DNA of 43,970 bases from contig CANQXX010000016.1 of the NCBI GenBank assembly GCA_947627905.1, forward strand, positions 1 through 43,970, written 5' to 3'. The number at the start of each line of letters is the position of its first letter. The stretch's first letter is position 1. Positions 26,119 through 34,851 of this stretch are shown here, one piece after another. The position numbers and the translations under genes were made by a program. The notes under the pieces were generated by a model. It saw only the letters and a list, made by a program, of their open reading frames with translations, was not told the DNA's origin and ran no database searches. Origin of the DNA: an uncultured Clostridia bacterium (GTDB lineage: Bacteria; Bacillota; Clostridia; Oscillospirales; Ruminococcaceae).

Positions 26119-26604
26119 TCATTTCCTTTCGTTCAGTTTTCTTAGTATCATTTCCTTTGCGCGGAAGAACGTCACCCGCGCCCAGCCGTCCGATCTTTCA
26201 AAGATATCTCCTATTTCCTTATAGGAAAGCTCGCTGAATATCCGCAGGGAAAATACTTCCTTATACGGCTCTTCAAGGGTGTGAAGGATCTTGTGTATAT
26301 CAAGCGTCTGCTCCTTGTCCTCATAGCGCAGGATAATATTTTCTTCGTCGGGAAGCTCCCTGTCCTCAATGGAAATGTTTTTCCGTTCGCTTTTTCTCAG
26401 ATAGTCTACATACAGATTTTTTGCAATTTCACACAGCCATACGGACATGGTGCAGTTTCCTTTATAATTGTCGATATTTTTTACCGCGCGGTAAAAGGTC
26501 TCGGAAGTAAGCTCCTCGGCAGTATCTGTATTGCGGCATTTGCTCAGGATAAAGCCGTATACGGTCTTTGCGTAAAGCCTGTATATCTCGTCAAGATCGG
26601 ACAT
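26119..26604 (-). CDS. ECF-type RNA polymerase sigma factor
   Basis: The 161-residue protein has sigma region 2 (EIYRLYAKTVYGFIL through WLCEIAKNLYVDYLRK, residues about 5-80) and region 4 (LHTLEEPYKEVFSLRIF, then LSYKEIGDIF, about 105-155) without region 1.1 or 3, as in ECF sigmas. An AAAGGAGGTG site just upstream fixes ATG 26604; an in-frame extension to 26643 precedes this site. It is the first gene of the sigma/anti-sigma/lipoprotein operon and likely drives its own promoter. Confidence 0.92.
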   Translation of the reverse strand: MSDLDEIYRLYAKTVYGFILSKCRNTDTAEELTSETFYRAVKNIDNYKGNCTMSVWLCEIAKNLYVDYLRKSERKNISIEDRELPDEENIILRYEDKEQTLDIHKILHTLEEPYKEVFSLRIFSELSYKEIGDIFERSDGWARVTFFRAKEMILRKLNERK

Positions 26605-26668
26605 CTTCACACCTCCTTTGCTAATTAAGACGGACGGGAACAAAAAACGTTACAGAATGATTTTATAA

Positions 26669-26696
26669 AAAATAATACCCATGCGGAAAAATCTGC
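26669..26696. repeat. left direct repeat of the restriction-modification cassette
   Basis: Bases 26669-26696 match 29528-29555 at 27 of 28 positions. The right copy is part of a complete terminator hairpin of rpsI; this left copy has only the first arm and loop, so it is a partial duplicate. It lies between the sigma gene's upstream region and the methyltransferase promoter. Confidence 0.85.
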
Positions 26697-26826
26697 TCTT
26701 ACAAATATCAAAGATATAAACAAAACATAAGTTAGCGCCGGGAAAATTTAAAATTATCCTGACGATCTGAAGCAGATAATTTAAGGAAACCTTGTTGTGC
26801 AAAACAGAGATTTTGGGGATATTGTA

Positions 26827-26855
26827 TTGTGCTATTGTTATAACTATGTTATAAT
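26827..26855 (+). promoter_or_regulatory. promoter of the restriction-modification pair
   Basis: TTGTGC (26827-26832), 17-bp spacer, TATAAT (26850-26855). Its position rules out the longer open frame that starts at 26797. The leader is about 28 bases. Confidence 0.65.
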
Positions 26856-26889
26856 AAAAAAAGAAAGTGTTCGATGTGGAGGTATAGTT

Positions 26890-27738
26890 ATGAATCCCGT
26901 ATTAAAATACAGAGGCGGCAAATCAAGAGAAATCCCACGGTTTTTACAATATGTACCTGATGATTTTAATAGATATATTGAGCCTTTCTTAGGCGGCGGA
27001 GCTGTTTTTTTCTATTTGGAGCCGGACAATGCCATTCTGAATGATGTTAATGAAAAACTTATGACTTTTTATATGCAGTTAAGAGATCAATATCCTGATA
27101 TGAGAACACAACTTGATGATATTCAAACGGTTTATGAACGTAATCAGGCTGAGTTTAACAGGTTAAAAGCAATGACACCTGATGAACGAGTTTTAAATGC
27201 AAATGAAGATTTATATTATCATATGAGAGAATTGTTCAATCATCCTGACGGAACATATTTAGATGGCGTGATCTATTTCTTCATAAATAAAACTGCATAT
27301 TCAGGGATGATAAGATATAATAATAATGGTGAATACAATGTTCCGTTCGGCAGATATCCTAACCTCAATACTCATTTGATCACTCCGGAGCATAGTGAAC
27401 TTTTGCAGCGGGCTGAACTGTACAATCTTGATTATAGAAGAATATTTGATATGGCAAAGGAAGATGATTTTATTTTTCTTGACCCTCCATATGATTGTGT
27501 ATTTAATGATTACGGAAACATTGATCTAATGAACGGCTTCGATGAAACCGAGCATCGGCGTTTAGCCGCTGATTTTAAAAACCTTCCTTGTCGGGCTCTG
27601 ATGATTATCGGCAAGACCCCATTGACAGAAGAATTATACGGTAAATATATTTTCGATGAATATTATAAAAACTATTCTGTAAATATTAAGAACAGATTCA
27701 ACAATGATAAAATGCACATAGTTGTTAAGAATTATTAA
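26890..27738 (+). CDS. Dam-like (D12 class) adenine-N6 DNA methyltransferase
   Basis: The 282-residue protein has the D12-class landmarks: KYRGGKS near the N-terminus, motif I FLGGGAVFF (residues about 37-45, SAM binding), and catalytic motif IV DPPYDC in the C-terminal half, with a helical target-recognition region between. Family members such as Dam and DpnM methylate GATC. GGAGG ten bases before ATG 26890 sets the start. It precedes the endonuclease gene by 11 bp and would protect host DNA first. Base composition is clearly more AT-rich than the flanking metabolic genes, consistent with transfer. Confidence 0.9.
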   Translation: MNPVLKYRGGKSREIPRFLQYVPDDFNRYIEPFLGGGAVFFYLEPDNAILNDVNEKLMTFYMQLRDQYPDMRTQLDDIQTVYERNQAEFNRLKAMTPDERVLNANEDLYYHMRELFNHPDGTYLDGVIYFFINKTAYSGMIRYNNNGEYNVPFGRYPNLNTHLITPEHSELLQRAELYNLDYRRIFDMAKEDDFIFLDPPYDCVFNDYGNIDLMNGFDETEHRRLAADFKNLPCRALMIIGKTPLTEELYGKYIFDEYYKNYSVNIKNRFNNDKMHIVVKNY

Positions 27739-27749
27739 GGAGCAAATAT

Positions 27750-29441
27750 ATGGCTGTTTTAAGAAATAAAGCTTTGTTCTTTACTACTTCTCCAAGATCG
27801 CCTCAAAAAATGATACCTGAAATTCGTTTATTACATGAAAAATTTGAAGGTAAAGAATGGAACTCATTCACTCAAGAAGCGTTTATTGACGAACTTGCAA
27901 GATCCAGCTTCTTTGAAGGTAATGGTTCACCTTCAGATAAAGCATTCAGTGCAAGAGATAGAATAAATAGAGCGCCTAAAGCATTAGGATTTGTAGACTT
28001 GCACCCTTCTGTTACTTTGACTGAAGCAGGAAAAGCATTAGTTTTTGGGAAAAGACCTCAAGAAGTTTTTCTTAGACAACTTCTTAAATTTCAATTGCCG
28101 TCTCCATACCATGTCGAAAATAATGATATATCGGGAACGTTTTGTGTGCGCCCATACCTTGAAATCTTCAGATTAATTCGCGTGCTTGAATACTTGACAT
28201 TTGACGAGATCAAGATATTCGCCCTGCAATTAACAGATTATCATAACTTTGATACAATTAAAAGCAAGATACTTGCGTTTAGAAAAGAAAAAGAACAATA
28301 TCGCGGAAAATATAAAAAATTGGTTGATGAAATATGGACATCAACTGTAAAAGAATTATACTCTGAAACTATTGCATCCGGTAAGACAAAAACAAGAGAA
28401 ACAACAGATGACAGCCTTAAAAAGTTTATTTCTACAAAAAAGAGCAATATGCGGGATTACACAGATGCTTGTTTTAGATATATAAGATATACAGGACTAA
28501 TATCGATCTCACATAAAAATAGATCTATTTCAATTTTTCCAGATAAAATCAAAGAAGTTGATTTTATTCTTGCCAATGTTGATAGAGATCCTGTGTATAC
28601 AACTGATTTGAAACAATATAAGCGGTATTTGTTTGCTCAAGATAGACCTGTTCTTTATACTGATGATAAGAACAACATCATTGATATTCTTATGAAGATA
28701 GGTCCTTTCACAAAAAGAGAATTAAGTGAAATGGAACTTGAAAAACTCAAAGACTTGCGTGACGATATTGTTCAGAAGCATAAAGAAGCCGTCATTCATG
28801 AACAAGTTGTTGAAATAAAGTCATATGCTCTTTATTCTGAAATAATTGATACCTTTAATGAAATTATATCTGATGAGTATTATGATGCTCCGTTAATGTT
28901 TGAATATAATACATGGAGAGCAATGACAATGCTTGACGGCGGTAACATCAAGGGAAATTTTAAGTTTGATGATTCAGGACAGCCTTTATCCACTGCACAA
29001 GGCAATATGCCGGATATAGAATGCGATTATGCAGGCTACTCAATGTCCGTAGAGGTCACTCTGCAATCAGGGCAACGACAATACGAAACAGAGGGAGAAC
29101 CTGTCGCAAGACACTATGGACAATTGAAGAAACGTTCCGGCAAAGATACATATTGCCTGTTTATAGCGCCGAATATCAATCCTGCGGTAATAGCACATTT
29201 CTTCACATTAAATAGGACTAATATCTCTTATTATGGCGGAAGATCCAAGATCATACCGCTTGATTTGGATCTGTTTATGAAATTGGTGGAAAACTCATAC
29301 AATTATAAGACACAGCCCGGATCGTCAGATGTCCGCAGACTTTTGGATATGATAATAAACAAAGTTGACACTTCTGCGAGTGAAACAGAATGGTACGACT
29401 ATATACATGAATGTGTAAGTAATTGGCTTGTATGCAGTTAA
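27750..29441 (+). CDS. type IIS restriction endonuclease, AlwI/BstNBI family
   Basis: The 563-residue protein opens FTTSPRSPQKMIPEI and contains FSARDRINRAPKALGFVDL and VFLRQLLKFQLPSP, patterns shared with N.BstNBI and the AlwI family (asymmetric sites GAGTC or GGATC). The C-terminal nuclease part has MPDIECDYAG and VEVTLQSG followed by EGEPVARHYG, the likely PD-(D/E)xK centre (around residues 425-465). AAGGAG precedes the start. With a Dam-like partner, a site containing GATC, such as GGATC, is the simpler guess; GAGTC cannot be excluded. It is intact. Confidence 0.85.
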   Translation: MAVLRNKALFFTTSPRSPQKMIPEIRLLHEKFEGKEWNSFTQEAFIDELARSSFFEGNGSPSDKAFSARDRINRAPKALGFVDLHPSVTLTEAGKALVFGKRPQEVFLRQLLKFQLPSPYHVENNDISGTFCVRPYLEIFRLIRVLEYLTFDEIKIFALQLTDYHNFDTIKSKILAFRKEKEQYRGKYKKLVDEIWTSTVKELYSETIASGKTKTRETTDDSLKKFISTKKSNMRDYTDACFRYIRYTGLISISHKNRSISIFPDKIKEVDFILANVDRDPVYTTDLKQYKRYLFAQDRPVLYTDDKNNIIDILMKIGPFTKRELSEMELEKLKDLRDDIVQKHKEAVIHEQVVEIKSYALYSEIIDTFNEIISDEYYDAPLMFEYNTWRAMTMLDGGNIKGNFKFDDSGQPLSTAQGNMPDIECDYAGYSMSVEVTLQSGQRQYETEGEPVARHYGQLKKRSGKDTYCLFIAPNINPAVIAHFFTLNRTNISYYGGRSKIIPLDLDLFMKLVENSYNYKTQPGSSDVRRLLDMIINKVDTSASETEWYDYIHECVSNWLVCS

Positions 29442-29463
29442 TAATAAAAACCGTGCATTTTTT

Positions 29464-29498
29464 ACGGCGGTATACTCTAACGGTTGTACGCCGCTTTT
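29464..29498 (+). terminator. probable terminator of the restriction-modification pair
   Basis: A CGGCG/CGCCG stem followed by a run of six T residues lies 22 bases after the endonuclease stop. The 35-base stretch matches the end of the TetR gene and its terminator (39501-39535) at about 28 of 35 positions. Confidence 0.5.
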
Positions 29499-29527
29499 TT
29501 ACAATTGGCTGTGACATTGCCCCATAC

Positions 29528-29564
29528 AAAATAATACCCATGCGGAAAATTCTGCATGGGTATT
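29528..29564 (-). terminator. rplM-rpsI terminator, also the right direct repeat
   Basis: AATACCCATGC (29533-29543) pairs perfectly with 29554-29564; on the - strand the hairpin is followed by ATTATTTTG. It is the natural terminator 18 bases after rpsI. Its first 28 bases (29528-29555) are duplicated at 26669-26696. Confidence 0.85.
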
Positions 29565-29582
29565 GCAATGATATCTGAAATG

Positions 29583-29984
29583 TTATCTCTTCGAGAACTG
29601 AGGAGCACGGCGGGCTGCTTTGAGACCGTATTTCTTTCTTTCCTTCATTCTCGGATCACGAGTGAGGAAGCCTGCTTTCTTGAGAACAGGACGCATCTCG
29701 TCGTTTACCTGAAGGAGCGCTCTTGAAAGTCCGTGACGGATAGCTCCTGCCTGACCTGTTACGCCGCCGCCTGCAACCGTGCATACAACGTCGAACTTAT
29801 CGGATGTCTCGGTAAGGATAAGAGGCTGCTTAACGATGAGTTTGAGAGTTTCAAGACCAAAATAGTCGTTGATGTCTCTGCCGTTTATTGTGATATTTCC
29901 GCTGCCTGCATAAACTCTTACTCTTGCAACGGAGCTTTTTCTTCTTCCGGTGCCGTAAAAATATGGCTGTTTAGATTCGTACAT
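29583..29984 (-). CDS. rpsI: 30S ribosomal protein S9
   Basis: S9 is a structural protein of the small subunit head whose C-terminal tail reaches the P-site tRNA. The 133-residue protein shows [14 protein letters not shown] at the start and ends [24 protein letters not shown] (last residues KR), the universally conserved tail. It follows rplM by 14 bp, the normal order. Confidence 0.97.
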   Translation of the reverse strand: MYESKQPYFYGTGRRKSSVARVRVYAGSGNITINGRDINDYFGLETLKLIVKQPLILTETSDKFDVVCTVAGGGVTGQAGAIRHGLSRALLQVNDEMRPVLKKAGFLTRDPRMKERKKYGLKAARRAPQFSKR

Positions 29985-29998
29985 TTATGCTTGCCTCC

Positions 29999-30427
29999 TT
30001 ATATCTCGTAATTCTCGGGCTTCTGTGCCGCATGACCGTGCTCTGCGCCGGCATAAACTCTCAGGCGCTTGAGAGCGGCTCTTCCGAGTGTATTGTTGGG
30101 GAGCATACCGTTTACGGCTATCATCATAGCTCTTTCGGGATCGTTCTTCATCATATCGCTGTACTTGATCTCCTTGAGACCGCCGATCCAGCCGGTATGC
30201 CACTTATAGGTCTTTTTCTCCAGCTTCTTGCCGGTGAGCTTAGCTTGTGCGCAGTTGATTATGATAACATGGTCGCCGCAGTCAGCATGGGGAGCGAATG
30301 TAGGCTTGTTCTTTCCGCGGAGGATAGAAGCAGCCTGAGCAGCTACGCGTCCGAGAGACTTATCCGCAGCGTCAAGAACATACCATTTACGGCTGATCTC
30401 GTTTGCCTTAGGCATATAGGTTGACAT
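29999..30427 (-). CDS. rplM: 50S ribosomal protein L13
   Basis: L13 is an early-assembly large-subunit protein and in several bacteria represses its own operon. The 142-residue protein starts MSTYMPKANEISRKWYVLDA and includes GRVAAQAASILRGKNKP. AAAGGAG just upstream fixes ATG 30427; the in-frame extension to 30556 crosses the promoter and is rejected. The 87-base leader contains a hairpin that may serve autoregulation. Confidence 0.97.
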   Translation of the reverse strand: MSTYMPKANEISRKWYVLDAADKSLGRVAAQAASILRGKNKPTFAPHADCGDHVIIINCAQAKLTGKKLEKKTYKWHTGWIGGLKEIKYSDMMKNDPERAMMIAVNGMLPNNTLGRAALKRLRVYAGAEHGHAAQKPENYEI

Positions 30428-30469
30428 AATAATTCTCCTTTTTGATATATTTTTGTCTGTCCGCGAAGC

Positions 30470-30490
30470 GCCGATCATCTCCGGATCGGC
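30470..30490 (-). promoter_or_regulatory. hairpin in the rplM leader
   Basis: GCCGATC (30470-30476) pairs with 30484-30490 around a 7-base loop, in the untranslated leader between the promoter and rplM. L13 leaders with autoregulatory hairpins are known in Firmicutes; the match to that family was not tested. Confidence 0.45.
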
Positions 30491-30520
30491 AAAATTCGTT
30501 TGTACGACACAACATTGACA

Positions 30521-30549
30521 ATTATAAACGATATTTTTTCCAAAGTCAA
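30521..30549 (-). promoter_or_regulatory. rplM-rpsI promoter
   Basis: On the - strand, TTGACT (30549-30544), 17-bp spacer, TATAAT (30526-30521). It is close to consensus, as expected for a ribosomal operon. Confidence 0.85.
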
Positions 30550-30669
30550 CAGTCAAATTGCCGAATTTTTAAAATATATCCCTCAATCTCTTTAATTCTC
30601 TGTGATTTGCTCCAAATCTCTCTGTTTCTCATGTTTCATTTCATTTTTTGCGTTCTAAGGAGATAAATA

Positions 30670-30694
30670 AAAAAGGGGACTTACGCCCCTTTTT
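30670..30694. terminator. terminator after the AI-2E-family permease gene
   Basis: AAAAGGGG (30671-30678) pairs with CCCCTTTT (30686-30693) around ACTTACG. A-run and T-run flank it, so it can act on both strands. It lies 13 bases beyond the permease stop. Confidence 0.8.
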
Positions 30695-30706
30695 CATGTT
30701 TGTATT

Positions 30707-32041
30707 TTATTTGTTTGCGGGAGCCTCCTGCGGCGCAGCGTCATTTTTCGCTGCATTATCCGCCGGACGAGGTTCAGCGTCAGGATCGTGATAATCTTTT
30801 GTACGGTGCGAGAGCTTTTTCTTTTTCAGCAGATATGCCACCATTTCGCTGAACAGCGCGTATATAACGGCAAATACAGGAACTCCCAACAACATTCCGG
30901 CAAAGCCGAAAAGTCCTCCTCCTACAAATATCGAAAACATTACCCAGAACGGAGTAAGTCCGGTGGAATCTCCTATTATCTTAGGACCGAGGATATTTCC
31001 GTCAAACTGCTGCAGGATAACTATGAAAATTATGAACGGTATGACCTGCTTGGGAGCAGCCATCAGCAGGAGAAGCGCGCTCGGTATCGCACCGATAAAC
31101 GGTCCGAAGAACGGGATTATGTTCGTTACGCCTATAATTACGCTGATAAGAGCGGTAAAGTCCATTTGCATGATAGTCATTACTATAAAGCAGATAAGAC
31201 CTATTATAAATGAATCAAGCAGCTTTCCTGAAAGAAATCCCGAAAGGGTCTTGTTGGCTTTTGCACTTACGCGCAGTATGTTCCTGCTGAGATTTTTCGG
31301 GAAGAAGGCATATACTATCTTTCTTGCCTGAGCAAGGAACGTTTCCTTGCTGTACAGCAGATATATAGCCACTATAAAGCCTATAACGCAGTCCTTTATG
31401 GCGACGATCACAACTATCGCGCTGTCTTTCAGCTTTATAGACATATCTCCCAGCTTGGGGATCATATCATTTGCAAAATCCACAAGTTTCGGGTATATGG
31501 TATCGAGCTGTGATTCTATCGCGGAAACTATCTTTGGATAATCGCCGAGGAATTTTGTTATGAGCGCTTCTATCTGCCGCCGGTATTCCGGTATGCTGGA
31601 GAATATCTCCACAATACTGGAAATTATCTGATTTATTATTATTGCCATAAGAGCTGCCAGTATGGTTATCAGCAGGATAATGCTTATTGCCACGCTTAAT
31701 GACCTTGTCAGCTTGGGATGCGGTTTCTTCCTGTCAACGAGCTTTTTGAGCTTTCCTTCAACGAATTTCATTATAGGATTGCACAGATATGCAATGACTA
31801 TACCCCAGGTGACCGGAGCTATCACACGGAAAAATTCTCTTACAGCACCGGCAACGACTGAAAATTTCACAAAAAGTATCACAAGCAGCAGGCATACCGC
31901 AAAAGTAAGTACACAGTATACGGCTATGGTATTGTATTTTCTGTTGAAATCGACCTTCAATTTACCTCGTCCCTTCGCAGAATACCCACCGTCATGATCT
32001 TGTTTTTCAAGAAAAGCCGGCGCAAAGTTAAATGTGTTCAT
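30707..32041 (-). CDS. AI-2E family transporter (UPF0118)
   Basis: The 444-residue integral membrane protein has about eight membrane segments in the family's arrangement: a pair near the N-terminus, a central soluble portion, and a C-terminal bundle. The conserved GVTNIIPFFGPFIGAIP and PKIIGDSTGLTPFWV segments are present. Relatives export autoinducer-2 or act as Na+/H+ antiporters or general exporters, so the substrate is open. The C-terminus is a hydrophilic Ala/Pro/Asp tail. It is divergent from the GH94 gene and convergent with nothing; its own terminator follows. Confidence 0.88.
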   Translation of the reverse strand: MNTFNFAPAFLEKQDHDGGYSAKGRGKLKVDFNRKYNTIAVYCVLTFAVCLLLVILFVKFSVVAGAVREFFRVIAPVTWGIVIAYLCNPIMKFVEGKLKKLVDRKKPHPKLTRSLSVAISIILLITILAALMAIIINQIISSIVEIFSSIPEYRRQIEALITKFLGDYPKIVSAIESQLDTIYPKLVDFANDMIPKLGDMSIKLKDSAIVVIVAIKDCVIGFIVAIYLLYSKETFLAQARKIVYAFFPKNLSRNILRVSAKANKTLSGFLSGKLLDSFIIGLICFIVMTIMQMDFTALISVIIGVTNIIPFFGPFIGAIPSALLLLMAAPKQVIPFIIFIVILQQFDGNILGPKIIGDSTGLTPFWVMFSIFVGGGLFGFAGMLLGVPVFAVIYALFSEMVAYLLKKKKLSHRTKDYHDPDAEPRPADNAAKNDAAPQEAPANK

Positions 32042-32248
32042 AAATATTATACACCACTTCTCCCGTTAAGTAAAGTATTTTTTTGTAATTTTAACAAATT
32101 TACCATTCAGCATATGAATATGCTTGTTGAAAATTATTGACATATAAACGGCTGTTATTCATCAAAGGAAATTTCAGCCGGGAAGTATCCGCACGCTCCC
32201 CCATATACCCGTAATAAAAGTTTGAGCATTTTGCAGAAATTTTACCTC

Positions 32249-32262
32249 CGAAAACGTTTAAA
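32249..32262 (+). promoter_or_regulatory. cre-like / LacI-family operator candidate
   Basis: CGAAAACGTTTAAA agrees with 12 of 14 positions of the CcpA catabolite-responsive element TGWAANCGNTNWCA and has the CG-centred symmetry of LacI-family sites. It lies 26 bases upstream of the GH94 -35, which suits an activator site or a distal operator. Confidence 0.35.
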
Positions 32263-32287
32263 ATTTGTGAATTTTTTTGATAACCCC

Positions 32288-32316
32288 TTGAAAAATCACA
32301 GCAATAATGGTAAAAT
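32288..32316 (+). promoter_or_regulatory. GH94 gene promoter
   Basis: TTGAAA (32288-32293), 17-bp spacer, TAAAAT (32311-32316). The start codon is about 55 bases from the predicted transcription start. Confidence 0.7.
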
Positions 32317-32334
32317 GTTAATATCATATGCTGT

Positions 32335-32355
32335 GCCGGAAAGGTCCGGCTTTTT
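32335..32355 (+). terminator. terminator-type hairpin in the GH94 leader
   Basis: GCCGGA (32335-32340) pairs with TCCGGC (32345-32350) around AAGG and is followed by TTTTT. It lies between promoter and start codon, so it could be an attenuator. The 6-bp stem is short but GC-rich. Confidence 0.5.
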
Positions 32356-32377
32356 ATTGAAAGAAGGAGTGTGTTCA

Positions 32378-34786
32378 ATGAACTACGGACATTTTGATCT
32401 TGAAAAAAAGGAATATGTCATTACTAAACCCGATACCCCCGCTCCCTGGGCAAATTACCTCGGTTCGCCGGAATACGGCGCAATGATCTCGAATAATGCG
32501 GAAGGATACAGCTTTGTAAAATCCGGCGCAAACGGACGTATACTCCGTTACCGCTTCAATACAAATCTTTCTCTCCCCGGAAGATTTATCTATATCCGCG
32601 ACAACGATACCGCTGATTACTGGTCGGCTTCATGGCAGCCGGTAGGAAAGCCTCTCGATCAGTATAAGAGCGAATGCCGCCACGGCACCGCTTATACCGT
32701 TATCTCCGCCGAATATGCTCAGGTAAAGTCCGAGGTTACATATTATGTTCCTCAGGGCAAGACATACGAGGTATGGAGAGCAGTTATCACAAACCTTTCG
32801 GATAAGCCGAGAAAACTTTCGGTTTACGGCTTCTGTGAGTTTACAAACGATAACAACTATGAGCAGGATCAGGTAAATCTTCAGTATACCCAGTTCATCA
32901 CAAGGACCACTTTTGAAGAAAACAGGATAATCCAGCATATCAACGAAAACAGCGGCAAGGACGCAACAGGCTCCAACCACCGCGAGCGCTTTTTCGGAAT
33001 GGTAGGCTCGGATGTCTGCGGATATAACGGCGATCTGAACCACTTTATCGGTTCTTACCGCACTATGGCAAATCCTATCGCCGTTGAAAGCGGACGCTGC
33101 GACAATGTGCTCAACTACAACGCCAACGCCTGCGGCGCGCTCCAGACTGCCGTTACGCTCGGCGCAGGAGGAACTATCGAGCTTGTTTATATAGTAGGTC
33201 AGAGAAACAGCGCCGAAGCTGCCGAGATACTCAATGAATACAAAACTCCCGGCAAAGTCGATGCCGAGATAAAAGAACTGAAAAATTACTGGCACGGCAA
33301 GCTCTCAAACTTCCAGATAAATACTCCGAGCGCAGAATTTAACAACATGATAAACGTATGGAACGCTTATCAGTGCTTTATAACATTCATCTGGTCAAGA
33401 GCCGCTTCGTTCATCTACTGCGGTCTGAGAAACGGCTACGGCTACCGCGACACCGTTCAGGATATACAGGGTATCATTCACCTTGATCCCGAAATGGCAG
33501 GGGACAAGATCAGATTTATGCTTTCCGCACAGGTGGATAACGGCGCAGGACTGCCGCTTGTAAAGTTTGACCACAATGCGGGTCATGAAAACGCTCCCGA
33601 AGAGGACAATCCCAATTCCGATTACGCAAAGGAAACAGGTCACCCCTCTTACCGCGCAGACGACGCTCTCTGGCTGTTCCCGACTATATTCAAGTACATA
33701 GGCGAAAGCGGCAATACTGCATTCCTTGATGAAGTTATACCATACTCCAACGGCGGTGAGGGAACGGTCTACGATCACCTGAAGAGAGCAATAGACTTCT
33801 CAATGAAGCACCTTGGCGATCACGATATGCCTGCCGGTCTGCATGCCGACTGGAACGACTGCCTGAGAATGGGCAAAAAGGGCGAATCCACGTTTGTTGC
33901 TTTCCAGCTTTATTATGCAATGACCGTTATCAAGGGCTATGCTGAAAAGAAAAACGATACGGAATACGTTAAATATATCGAAGAAGTTCAGGGCAAGCTG
34001 GGCGCGTCTCTTGCAAAATGCTGGGACGAGGACCGCTGGATCAGAGGTATCCGTGAGGACGGCGTTATAGTCGGCGCAAAGAATGATCCGGAAGCAAATA
34101 TGTGGCTCAATCCTCAGAGCTGGGGCGTTATCTCCGGTTTTGCTTCCAAGGAGCAGGGTGACAAGTCCATGGACTCCGTTCATGAGATACTCAACACTCC
34201 TTACGGCGTAAAGCTGCTTGAACCGCCTTATGTTGACCACTTCTTTGACGGTGCGCTCATGCACATTTTCAACCCCGATACAAAGGAAAACGGCGGTATA
34301 TTCTCTCAGTCACAGGGTTGGGCTATACTTGCGGAATCGCTTCTCGGACACGGCAACAGGGCTTTTGAATACTTTATGGAATCTTCTCCTGCGGCTATGA
34401 ACGACAAGGCTGAGATCCGTGTTATAGAGCCTTACGCTCACGGACAGTTCACCGAATCCACACGTTCGCCCTTTGAAGGACGTTCACACGTTCACTGGCT
34501 GACCGGAACGGCTTCCACCGTAATGGTAGGCTGTGTTGAGGGTATCCTCGGAATGAGGCCCAACGCCGACGGTCTTGTAGTTGATCCTGCAATTCCTTCC
34601 GATTGGTCAACTTACACTGTAGAAAAAACATTCAGAGGCAAAAGGCTGTTTATGACCTTCAATAATCCGTCACACAAGGAAAGCGGAGTTTCCTCCATTC
34701 TTCTGAACGGTGAAAAACTTGAAGGAAATCTTATCCCGGCAGATAAACTGAAAGCCGAAAATGAGATCTTTGTGACCCTTGGCTGA
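32378..34786 (+). CDS. GH94 glycoside phosphorylase, probably cellobiose phosphorylase
   Basis: The 802-residue protein has the GH94 layout: N-terminal beta-sandwich (NYLGSPEYGAMISNNAEGY, residues about 25-45), linker helices, an (alpha/alpha)6 barrel and a C-terminal jelly-roll. The catalytic acid lies in HADWNDCLRMGKKGES (residues about 489-504), and YRDTVQDIQG and GHGNRAFEYF are family-typical. Cellobiose phosphorylase splits cytosolic cellobiose with phosphate into glucose-1-phosphate and glucose, saving ATP for a cellulose-fed anaerobe. Length matches (about 810). Related enzymes act on laminaribiose, cellobionate or chitobiose and cannot be excluded. AGAAGGAG gives ATG 32378; the frame opens upstream into the promoter. 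Confidence 0.88.
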   Translation: MNYGHFDLEKKEYVITKPDTPAPWANYLGSPEYGAMISNNAEGYSFVKSGANGRILRYRFNTNLSLPGRFIYIRDNDTADYWSASWQPVGKPLDQYKSECRHGTAYTVISAEYAQVKSEVTYYVPQGKTYEVWRAVITNLSDKPRKLSVYGFCEFTNDNNYEQDQVNLQYTQFITRTTFEENRIIQHINENSGKDATGSNHRERFFGMVGSDVCGYNGDLNHFIGSYRTMANPIAVESGRCDNVLNYNANACGALQTAVTLGAGGTIELVYIVGQRNSAEAAEILNEYKTPGKVDAEIKELKNYWHGKLSNFQINTPSAEFNNMINVWNAYQCFITFIWSRAASFIYCGLRNGYGYRDTVQDIQGIIHLDPEMAGDKIRFMLSAQVDNGAGLPLVKFDHNAGHENAPEEDNPNSDYAKETGHPSYRADDALWLFPTIFKYIGESGNTAFLDEVIPYSNGGEGTVYDHLKRAIDFSMKHLGDHDMPAGLHADWNDCLRMGKKGESTFVAFQLYYAMTVIKGYAEKKNDTEYVKYIEEVQGKLGASLAKCWDEDRWIRGIREDGVIVGAKNDPEANMWLNPQSWGVISGFASKEQGDKSMDSVHEILNTPYGVKLLEPPYVDHFFDGALMHIFNPDTKENGGIFSQSQGWAILAESLLGHGNRAFEYFMESSPAAMNDKAEIRVIEPYAHGQFTESTRSPFEGRSHVHWLTGTASTVMVGCVEGILGMRPNADGLVVDPAIPSDWSTYTVEKTFRGKRLFMTFNNPSHKESGVSSILLNGEKLEGNLIPADKLKAENEIFVTLG

Positions 34787-34802
34787 TAATTAAAAACAGA
34801 AG

Positions 34803-34829
34803 CGGCGCAGTATTGATAATGCTGCGCCG
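34803..34829 (+). terminator. hairpin between GH94 and flavin reductase genes
   Basis: CGGCGCAG (34803-34810) pairs exactly with 34822-34829. There is no T-run, so it may separate mRNA segments or stabilise the GH94 message rather than terminate. Confidence 0.4.
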
Positions 34830-34851
34830 TCAATGCTTTCAGGAGGATATT

